Below, piece after piece: positions 26,601-38,600 of a stretch of DNA of 64,000 bases. The stretch lies in assembly GCA_029964075.1 (NCBI GenBank), contig CM057140.1, positions 7,086,643 through 7,150,642 on the forward strand. The letters are read 5' to 3'. Origin of the DNA: Patiria pectinifera. Taxonomy: Eukaryota > Echinodermata > Asteroidea > Valvatida > Asterinidae. Numbering within the stretch: the stretch's first letter is position 1; each line of letters starts with the position of its first letter. A program made the translations under genes and the position numbers. The notes beneath the pieces were generated by a model. That model was not told where the DNA came from. It ran no database searches and saw only the letters and a program-made list of their open reading frames with translations.

Positions 26601-29600
26601 AACGGTGCGTATTAAGACGCACCGTTGGACATTTCCATTTGTTCGGTTTTTTTTATACGACGCACACCTGCGCGAGCCCTGTAGCTGCATTTGGCTCAGT
26701 AAGAACATGTCTCTTGAATTCAGGCCTAATTCAAAACATGATTCAGCAACTTTTGATGTGAAATCGAGATCCTAGATAGTTGTTTTTCTCGAAAAATACA
26801 GCTGAAGCCGAGCTGAAACTTCATCAGCTTAGTTGTTTATCACCCTTCTTTAGATTTTGAGAACTTTTGATGCTATAAACAAACAAAATGCACAAATTAC
26901 AAATGATGGACTATATCTTTAGGCAATACACAAGAACATTAAAGGTCAGTGGCACAATCACATTGGCAAACAAAATACAAATAATTTACAGGTAAAATAG
27001 GGCATGTTGACAAGAAATGCATGGTTTCTGTCATCAAACTCCAACAACAATGTAGCCTCTGCTCACCCTCAATGCCAGAACAGCACAGAACAACGAGACA
27101 AGAGAAATTCTAGTAACAATCTAGCAACAAATCTCCTTCAAATTGAGAAATCTGCATTCTCAGCCAAAGTACATGCTTGTCCTCAATTCCAAATATGACT
27201 GCAGTATGCACATCATAAAACACATCATAAAACAAACTGTTTTCTCTTTGAGTGCACCAAAGTGCTCTTTGATGGACAAGGCAGGTTTTTACATTCCGTT
27301 CCTTGAAAGGCTAATCCAGGCAGCAGTCAAAGACTATGAAGACAGTTCAAGACATCGCAACTCCACCAATATTCACCGCAGAACATGACTGTGTAGAGAC
27401 CAAACAGCACACCACATATCATAACAGCTGCAGTTCCTGTTTTCTTAAAATAAATCTAAAACAGAGCTGTATGGTGTCACCCTGCAATTATGTTGTGTAT
27501 CGAGTCAGGTTGATCAGGCCAACCAAAACATCAGACATGTAGATATACACCGACTCTGATACGAAACCAATCCGACCCGACCAGACACAATCTGACTTGA
27601 CAAAAATTCAAGCAAAAACTGACAGGAACCAACCCGACCCGGCTTTGGCAACTATGTCTGCTTTTGTGCCTGAATTTACCCCTGACATGTGAAAATCGTT
27701 ATGTCTCTGTAAAGAATCATACCATATGGCACAGTGAAGACTCATAGCGCTATCTACTGGTGGACCTACACGTTATATCTTTGGCTTGCAGGTAGTTCTT
27801 ATCATTGAAATTAAAATTATTTAGGCTTGGAACACATTTAGTCAGTATGAGAAAGGTATTGGTAATAGTTTATGAAAAATCAAACCTGAATACATTGTAT
27901 ATTGGGCAGCTAACTTTCACACACTCTACGTGTTTGCAGGCTGATAGCCATCACCTAATTCATTTGAGTGACTCTGAAGCACTGACCACAGAAAAGGGTT
28001 AGTTGTAAGTCAGGACAAACTCAAACTGACTGATTGAATCCAAATGTTATTAAGTACCGTACATGCCTTCATCATCCTTATCAATATAAACATTTTTTTT
28101 GATGGTCACTCCAAAGAGTTTTGCAAACAAAATCCTCAAGACTCAAATGTTCCAGGGGTCGATTTCACGAAACCTGTCATATCTTGCAACTCACTTGGGA
28201 CTTAAAACGAGTCCCCGCTCTGAGATAAAGCTAAGACATACCTATCTTAAGCAAGATGCATGAAACTACCAAGTTGATGGCTGTTCCGTGTGTCTTTTTA
28301 CCGCTTGACAGAACAGTTGTTGAAAAGAAACGTGCAAAAAACAACTTTCCGCACACGTGCAAAGAACATGAACCTTCACCAGAAAAATTACCCTACTCAA
28401 TCAATTTCACAAGCAAGGTAGTTGTACACAAGATACAATAGAGTCATTCTCGCTCTCCATTTCATTACTCTATTTTAAAAAGTCAACTAGGTGTTGACGT
28501 ATTATTAATTTTAGCTAATAAGCTATTTTTTATTAATACCAACGTATTAGAAATCTTTTCAAATCTGTTTTTACAGCGTTTTTTTTCTCGAAATTCTAAC
28601 CCGACACTAGTCTTTAACATCCATGACGTCCAGTCTATAAACATATTAACACACACGCATTCATGAGATAGACAACCATGTGACCGATCTGAAGTTAAAA
28701 CGAGTTAGGACGTGTTAAGTTTGGTTAAATCAATCCTAGGACAAGTTGCGAGTTACGACGACTTATCATTCTTACATTTTTTGGTAAAATGCATCTTAAG
28801 AGTTTTGTGAAATCGGACTGACAAAGTGATTGACACACAAACAGAATAAGAATTGAATTAGAAATGAGTGTAGAGAAATCAATCCAGGAACTGATAAGAC
28901 AAGCACTTTGGGTGAAACAAAGGGGCATCTATCTGCATATGAAAAAAATGCTTGCAGTTAGCATAGCACGCAATAGGGACCGTGCTCGAACATGTACTGG
29001 CATGCATGCAGATGTTAGCTCATAAGTAGAATTTCTTTGCAGAGGCACTTTCATAAAACAAAAAACATACAACTTAACAGACTAAAAAGCCAGAGGATAA
29101 ACTTCAAAGTGCTTGCATCATTCTGCTTCAAATCCGAAAAATGTTCACAATATTCCCAATAAGCCACTGGCACTATTACATCACACTTGTTTAAATTGGT
29201 AGGAAATTTCATTTTAATCTCTAAGGATTTTTTTGCCAAATTGCGGACCATTTGGAGAATTGACACAGACTAAATGGGAAAATGCAACAGGTTAGTCTTT
29301 TTATCTGCATTCAACACCAATTTCTCAAAACTGTAATCATAAAAAATCAAAGTTAAGGAGTTCAACGCTGATAAATTTACCATTGTTGCCACATACAAAA
29401 TTTGCCAAAGCACTTTTCTAAAAAATAAAAGCAAACAAAGGAAGCAAAAAAATCAAAATCAAAATAGGGCTGAACATGGATGACAATGTGACAATGAATA
29501 AACACTATGCATCAGAAAGGATGAATGTGGCAACAATGGTGACTGCATTCAGACAGCAACAGGGTGCATGACAAGTACACCTGCCTGCTGAAGCTGTGTC

Positions 29601-32600
29601 TTGCTATCAACGCCTTGCTGCTCTCTTGGGTTCAACTGTAGCTGCTGCTGCTGTCGGCTACCATTACCAACTTGAAGCTGCATTTTATTGAAAAAATTGA
29701 TGACAGTTACCTAGCCACATGCATGATTGTACTCAATTAAGGCCAACGATAGCTTGAAAAGAAACATGTTTTCCCCAATGTGGTTCATAGGTTCCTACAG
29801 TGCTATTAACTTGTGCATGAATGCATAACTTTACAATCAGAAATATTCCACCATTTACCTGTCACAAATAAAATACACATTGTGGCCATTGCGTTAAGTT
29901 TGAACAATCACAAAAGGTATAACCAAACACAAACACTTTCAAATCACATTACAACAAATGTCACTTTTGAAATGGGGTGTTCAATTCTGCTACTTTACCA
30001 TGAATCCTTCATTGATAATTGGCAAAGATCCAGCTACTCAGTCATGAAATACAAACCTAACTGTAAAGTATAAAACACTGTTCTCCGACTTACATTGGCA
30101 TGACGTACAGCATCTTCTGTCTGTTGGCGACGTCGCATTTCCTGCTGGGACAGAGACATGCCACTACCTTGCTGCTGACGGCGCATTATTTCTTCCTGCT
30201 GTTGTTGCTTCATCAAGGCTTCTTCTCTACGGCGTTGCTCATCCCTTTGATGCATCTGCTCTTGACGTCTAAGAGATAGATATTGAACAAATAATTGATG
30301 ATAACTAACACATTTTTTTTTATACAAGTCAGTTATGCATTCTTATGCTGCAATTTGACATATCACATGAACAAGATACACCTTTTTTTTTAATTACTGC
30401 AAAATGGCCAAAACCATTCATTAAAAGTAACTACCTAGGTGACGAAAACTGTATATGAAGTAAAAAGCCAGGAAAAAGAACAAATCACACAGGAATCAGT
30501 GGTAGAAGGCTAGGAAAGTACCACTATGCCAACCTGACTGCTTAATACCATTCTGTTGGTTATCTTAAAAGATAATCTTCATCAGGTGTAATTTTCCCTT
30601 CGAGACTGACCTTAGCTGCATCTCTCTTTGGGTTTCCTCATGACGATTCAATTCCTCCTGACGGCGCAACAGTTCTGAGAGAAAAAGAATATAAAATACT
30701 ACCTTCAGTGGCCTTCGTGCATCACACATTGAAGAACATGATTCCCCACTAAAGTTTGCCAAAGCAACCCTTCTCTTATACAGATTAGTTGTGAACTCTG
30801 GGCTTTTAATGTGTGTGTACACCAGAGGTGAGATTTGAGGAAAATGAAAAATCCACGAAACATTCGGATGGGAGTTAAGGGGCCGCAGCGGCCAACCCGA
30901 ACATACATGTAGGCCAGAGCAAGGTGATGTTGAAGAACAGGCCTGTGCCATACATGCATCATCAGTTGAGTTTTTGTATGTTAAAACATGTACTTCAAGA
31001 CATTAATAAGGGATATTACAGCGGTCACCCCCAAACCCGGTCATTATCACGCAGTGAAGACCGGATCCTCACACTGTTATTCCCATTATACCTTTTTAAC
31101 AAAATAAAGTTAAAATTCTCCATTTTTGTGACTTTTCTTTCGGCGATATGTCCTGACTTGTTTGTGTTCATGTTCAGTGGCCATATTCTAGCCGATATAT
31201 AATGCCTGCCGATATAACGCCTATTTTTCTTTCCATCCATTTCGGCTCATTCATGCCATCATCCGCGCTTACTCGTTTTTGCTGAGCGGGATATTCCGGG
31301 GAAGTGTCACTATTTTAAGGAACAATATAAATATAAACATGTAAATCCTGTTGAAACGCGATTGTCTACCCCTTTATGAACCTTATTCAGATTGGATGAA
31401 GAGAACACCGCGCGAGCTGGGGCGCGCCCCCTGCTGCGCCACGCACACACGTACACACACTGTACAGCACACACACCGTGAAGACACACACACACACACG
31501 ACACAGGTACACGGTATGCGCATGACGTATGTACATGTGACAATGCATATACAAATGCAGTAATCAATATCCAACGGTGTCGTGGTCCGGTACAGACGGT
31601 GACAGACTACCCTCGACCACCCTCAAACAGTGACCAATCTACAACCTTCTCCAATGTTACAAGTGTTGTTCAGTTGTTTGTGCATTATTTTCAGTTCTAA
31701 GTCTGAAAGTTCTTTCCATGATTGTTATTCACTTGTCTTTTTTATGTCTCCAATTAAGTTTTAGAGAAGTTTAAGTTTTTTTGAAGAGTATGATTTTTGA
31801 TTTTTTTTTTTATTAAATTTTAAAGATGATTATGTTTTTCAAAAACGTAACATGTCCGTCATGAAGTATAACCGTCTGGTTCAATGTATGAGTTTGACAA
31901 AAAAAAGCGAAAAAAAACGTCCAATCAAATAAATAAAATACGTGGTCAGTGCCAGTTGCACACTGTGTTGTGTATTTGTACACACTGTATTCATATTTTA
32001 ACCGATACCATACACTCAGCACACGTACTCCTTGCTGCATGAGAATGAGCGGACAATGGAGGCCACATGCTCATAGCGGCCACTAGCGCCAGAGCCAGTT
32101 GAGCTGTGTGCGTTTTTGCTGCAGTGGGATTGTGGATTGTGTTGTGCATGAAGCTGTTTCTTTTGATTCGTCGCAAGAAAGTAGGGATACGTTTTCCAGA
32201 TTCGTTTTGTAAAATCATTTTAAATGTTTTAAGTTTTCCATTGTTAATGTTGTAACAGTTAATTTGAGATTTTTTTGGTGAGGTGAAGTTGGAAGATGAA
32301 CCGGCATGAAATGCTAGCTGAGCTGCCAGTATAGCACCTCAGGAAAAAAATCAACCGTGGTCCGAGTCGGTCTGCTCCAGGGTCGGTCACAGACTTGTTT
32401 TTTTTTTTTCGTAGATTTTTTTGCGTTGGCTAAGCGACACATTCGGCCCCTCAAAATTGTTTCAATAACTAACTAAATTTGTTGTTCAGTTATAGGTTAT
32501 ACATGTTTTGTAAACTTTCATTTTTTCAAAAAAAAAAACTCCGTAGATTCCATCCATTTTCAACTGTTTTTTTATTATTTTTTATAAACAAAAATGTTTT

Positions 32601-35600
32601 TATTATTTGTGTATATAGGGACAGAATTTCTCCCCATCCCATTTTTGAACAATACATATGATTTTGGAGGTAACAGAAAGAAGATCACAGGCTGTTAATA
32701 CATGTTACATGATGTGATGTATATAGTCCGATCCATACATTCATCATACATGTACATGCATGTACGTGTATGTGTGTACATGTACATGTACATATTTTAT
32801 ACATGTACAGTACATGCACATGTATTTTGTACATGTACACATGATTGCCGGTACATGTACAGATTCTGCGGTTCAGTTCAGCTCGCTCGGTCCCTTTGAG
32901 AGCGCTATAACGGGAATCTACTGTTCTAGCTTATGCGTGGTACCCTATCTCTTCAATATACGCTGTTATAAACCACCCTAGCGGGCCCAGGCTGCACTGG
33001 ACAACGTCTTATTACGACATGACATCCAGGGTATGAACTTCTGCTGCCGTAGCGAAATAAATACAAAAATTGCTATAAAATCATCCTCGCGAGATTTAAT
33101 TCAGATGTTTGCTTCAAATCGCACAGTTAACATAGCTTTCAAGCTTTCATGTAATGACATCACGATGACGTCATCAAGTATCAAGATTACAAACAACCAA
33201 AGATTTCTAGATTTAATCTTTGAAAATAATATAAAATCAACTGTGAGAGATCTGATTTTGCATTTTTTTGGGAGTTGATAGAATACTGATTTATCCAGAA
33301 TCTACATTTTTGATATTACGAGCAAAATCACGTGACTTTCCTTCCGGTTGAAACCAGAAGTACATTGTAATTTGAAGAACAGGTCTGATTGGGTTGAAAG
33401 TTAGTATGTATATAGACTGGGATGTGTTATAGATGAAATTGACGTGACGTCATGATGACGTCATTACGAGACATGTGACGTCATAATTCAAAGCCCTATG
33501 AAAATTTAATCACATTTTTTTATATTATAAATAGATCTACACATCCTTCTTAGATGGAACTTATACTTGAAACTTTACATGTCACAAGTCACAAAAAAAG
33601 TTGCCAAAACAGCCCAGTGTTTGTCCACAAACATAAGTCTAGTTTCGCTTGTTCTTTGAAGCCGGTCTTTATCACTGTTAATACACCCCCACGTGATCTA
33701 GTCTTGACCAATCAGAGGCCATCAACTCTCCAAGGTATTTATTAATTGTTAACAAAATGTGAACGTGCCGTATCAATCTAATGTAGATTGTTTTTACAAT
33801 TTGGATTACCTGCAGTGATATGGATTACCTACAGTGATGTGGATTACCTACAGTGATGTGGATTACCTGCAGTGATATGGATTAGTTAAGGTGGTAAGAG
33901 GTATCTGATTTCATTAGAACTTATACAGTTACGAGCGAATGTAACAACTTACGCACTATCACCCAACTGGTCCGTAACTGTGAAGGTGTACCCCAATTAG
34001 TTCCTAGACTCACAACATGTAACAGTCGCAGGTGAGGTTTTTTGTGAATTCCATACTAAAGCTCATGACAAAAGATTCTACATATTCCGTGAGAGGGAAT
34101 TCCCACAGAATTTCTACATTTTTGATAATAGTACTAAACATGCATCATCAAACAAATACAACATGGTTTATTTTGGGAAAGAAGTGTGAAATTACTGGTT
34201 CCTTGGTGTTGGCTGATTATGATAACCTCTCTCCCTTTGTCTTAGAATAGAGTCAAATTACCCAATGCCTCAGGACCAGTCATTTCCTACTACTTCCCAT
34301 CAAATCATGTTGTGTTGAATACAACTGTTTTGGTCATTATACAAAAACAAGAAAAGTGTGTCTTCCAACACAAATGCCCCTCCACCCCAGCCGTCCCATA
34401 ACTTGACACACTGCCACCCTCTTGATATGATAATTTATACGAGCTATCTGGTTCGAAACTGCTCTGGTTTTTTGTAATTGACCTTGACCTTGAACCTGTA
34501 AACAATAAGACAACTTGGAATGAAGTAGAAAAGTATGTTGATCTTGAAAGTTACCTGATTTACATCAATACAATGAGTTAACATTAAGTTGAGTTATCAT
34601 TTTGCTTGTTGGCGTTGTTTTAGCATTTCTTTTGACCTACCCCTGTGACTGTAAACTTGAACTGTTATAGGAGAAATTAATATAACTCTTCAAACACCTA
34701 GCAAATTTTTATGACAAGTTATCATCTTATCCGAGTTATTGTGATGACAAGCATTTCTTTTTTTTTAAAACTTTTTTCACAGGGTAGGTGTGTGTTACCC
34801 CAATATAGGCTTTTGGGGTTTCCACTCCTAGACCCAGAAATCTTTAAAGATGTACCCACATCAATGCTAATTTGAGTTATTGAGAATACACCAAGTCTAA
34901 ATTGAGTTTTCGTGATGACAAGCGTTTCTTTGTTTTAGCCATATTGACCTTGACCTTTGACTGGTAACCCCCTAAATTCAATAGGCTTTCTTGAGAATCC
35001 ACTATCAAACTACCTGCCAAGTTTTATGACAATCCATCAAGTCTATCTTGAATTATGTGTGACAAGCAGCATTTTTTTTTTAGCCCATATTGACTTGACC
35101 CTTGACCTGTAACCCCAAATTCAATAGGCTTTTTTGGGGTTCCACTATGACAATCCATCAAGTCTTCCTTGATTTAGTGTGATGATTTTTTTTTCTTTTT
35201 TTTATTTCTTTCACATTGATGACCTAACACCCACAATTCAAATTAATTCTTTAGGGGTTCCACTTTGAGGTTATGCTAAAAGTTTCATGACAATACATCA
35301 ATGCTAATGAGTTTTGAGTATTGTGATGACAAGCATTTTTGTTGTTTATATCATAATATTTCTTTGTTTTTTGTTTTATTGACCTTGACCTTTGACTTGA
35401 CCCCTATAATCAATAGGCTTCTTGGGGCTTTTAGCCAAGCGCTAACCAATTTTTATGACAATTATGACAATCCATCAAGTCTTCCTTGAGTGATGACAAG
35501 CATTTTTTTTTTTTTTTTTAGCCATATGACCTTGACCTTGACCTGTAACCCCAAAATTCAGGCTAGCTGGGAACCCACTAGTAAACTACCTGCTAAGTTT

Positions 35601-38600
35601 CATGACAAATCATCAAGTTTATCTTGAGTTATCTTGATGAAAGCATTTTTTTTTGTTTTAGCATATTGACCCTGACCTTGTACATGTGTAGCCTCAAATT
35701 CAAAAGGCTTCTTGGGAACCCACTATCAAAACCCACACCCACACACCCACACACCCACCCACGCACCCACACACCCACACACCCACACACCCACACACGG
35801 AAGGACACGACAGAAACAGTATGCCCTTCGGCTTCGCCGGGGCATAAAAATCAGCATTAATGAGACAATCTAACCTTGTCGCATCATCATGGTCTGATGT
35901 TCAACTCTTCCTATCTCCATCTCACTGTCAAGTTTCTCTCTGTTATCTTGTAACTGTCGTTCTAGGTTTTCTCGCTGAATTTTTTCTGTCTCTTCCAATG
36001 CCTTCCACCTAGATTGAAATAGATTCAAATAAACAACTAAAAGGCCAAAACAATTCTCCTCAGCATTACAGGTATACCATCAACAAATTATTTTATTCAC
36101 GAGACTAAATGTACAGAGTCGTTGATGAACACAGGCTTCAAAGCATGACATAAACATTTGATTATCCCTTTTGCCCCATTCATGTGCCATTACATGTAGG
36201 TCTTTAGAGTATGCAGCAAAAAAAAACCGGTAATCATTATCTTTAGGACCCCGTTCATATAAGATTAAATGACTCACCAAAACAGCTGACTAAATGACCC
36301 TCACTTTTTACATGTGAGTCAACAAGACAGACAAAATTGCTTTTCCCTTTCCAAAAAGCACGCCATGCAGTAATTGTATATTAAATCTTCAAGTAAACTT
36401 GAATCCTCGATCCTGATTGGTGGTCAAACCACGACAACACACAGTGCTACATTATCCTATGCATCTTGGTCCATATCGCATTCCGTGTATCGCGCTATTT
36501 CAAGATGCATCATTCCAGCTGCAGGCGTGGATAACCGCTAAAAGGTTACTATATAAAAGCATGCTCATTTCAACCTCACAGCAAGTCAAGTTTGCTTGAA
36601 GATAACCTTGTTATCCCACTGGCGCTTGTGGAACACGGAAAATGTAGTATGTCTGCAACCCACATACCACTCGGCCTTCGGCCTTGTGGCATCTGGACTG
36701 CAGACGCACTACATTATTCCATGTTCCACTCGCGCTCATCGTGGGATAACTAATATTATCTTCAAGTAAACTAGAATCCTCGATCCTGATTGGTCGATCC
36801 ATGGCAACAAGCCCTGCTACATATAACCATGTAGCAGGGCCACGGTCATAGCGCACTCCACATATAGCGCTATTCTAAGATGCAAGCGCCATTCTGTACA
36901 ACACGCATACATGTGTAATAGGACAACCACTAAAAAGTTTATGTACAGTGTGCGTGTTCAATCTTTTTAGTGTGCCAAGTTTGCTTGAAGATACATTCTT
37001 TATCGCGCTCGCGAGATAACTAACAGCTGTACTGTTGTGGCTTACATTAAAACTCAGAACCCCTGAAGTCATTGAAAGTTAAGATTAATCGTAAAACTAA
37101 CCATGCATCGCAGGGCATGATCAATCGTAGTTACTATGGGTTTATGAAGGATTTCATAAAATTTCATTATAGTACGTCAACAGTGTATTTAAAGAACAAT
37201 ATGATTGCTATATCATATATTAACTCTGCCTACAGTAAATACTGTACACTCACAAAGCCCCCTTCAATGGAGAATCTAATGTGCGAGCTGTTAATAGTAC
37301 AAAGCAATTGCTCACTCAGTCATATGCTAGCACAAAGCAACTTTGATAGACGATCTGAACAACAGGTAGCACAATGCTTTCGCCAATGAAGGGGGCCTTC
37401 CTGATAGAATTGATAACATGCCCGGATTGGTCTATACTGAATGGGACAACCTAATCTTGACGTATTTGAGATGGCTAAGCAAGGGGATTAATTTGGCTCC
37501 CAGAAATGACCCTAACTCTCTGAGATTTTCGAAGGAAACTTTTGGAATCCTCTAGAATGTACAAGGACACAGGCCACTCAAAGTGGCTTTATAGAAAAAT
37601 CCCCTAACAAAACACTTTACTTGAGCAGTCAAACAGATGTCTGAGTAGTTACCTGTTTCCCCACTGATACTCAAATGATCCAGGGGCAGCAAATCGTGGT
37701 GGGTTCTCTCTATCATGATGGTAGGACTGATTCTTGGGAATATTTTTTTCTGGAAGTCCATCTTCCTCATCACGTTGCTCTAGAGGCTCAACTGAGATAG
37801 GTGTTGGAGAACTGAAATAAAAATTTTAAAAGAGTTCTGAATGCTTAACCCTAACGATCCCCAACCTGCCACACTCCAACACCAGGGTTTCTATCACTTT
37901 TTGTGGCAATTTTTTCATAGCTTTTGTAGGGCAAATGGAAAAAGTTCAGGCTGAAATTTGCATAATAGTAATACACCATTCAAACAGCACAAAATTTTGA
38001 CCTACCCTATTTTTGAAAGGCATGGAATCGTAAGCAGAACATTTTTGGGGGCCTTATTATAGTCAATTTGAAGTATTGGAATTTTTTCAATTTTGCGATA
38101 ACAGAGCTAATACTTTTTGCAAAGAAAGATAGATTTATCTCGTTCCTGTACATGTACATGTGTATATCACACTTTCCAGGTTCAGTTCACATGTAATTGT
38201 ATAGAAAACTTGGTATAAAAGTAAAGACGGATTCATCATTAAACCAGTGCTGTGAAAAAATTGTTTTGTTGCAGCTGCGGGACTCAAATGAAAGTTGGAA
38301 AAAATCACTCGGGTGAGACTCGAACCCACGACCTCCTGCTTTCTAGTGCAGATGTCTTACCACTCGACCACCAAGCTAACGGGATCGGTTAGCTGGTTCG
38401 AATCTGATGTTTATACCAGCGGGTACCGCATAAACTATTATAAGATGGAATTTTGCAAAGGGCAAAACCTAATTTGATTTATATCACCCATACGCAAAAT
38501 ACTATAACGTTTGCATTGCCTGGAAGGGCTATTTCAATGAGCCATTGTCCGACCTTAGCATTGCTTTGTCTGGATGGGTTATGTACATAATCCATTGTTT

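Noticed and set aside
29579..29584. GT donor for coding exon 7
   Set aside because: It leaves one extra base and gives an early stop in the next exon; the GC donor four bases earlier fits frame and consensus better.
30565..30962. 128-codon and 85-codon frames on the minus strand
   Set aside because: The longer one is true coding exon 5 with intron read-through on both sides; the other is out of frame and intronic.
38309..38385. Functional tRNA-Ser/Leu gene
   Set aside because: The T-arm is good, but the acceptor stem does not pair and the anticodon loop has an irregular length.
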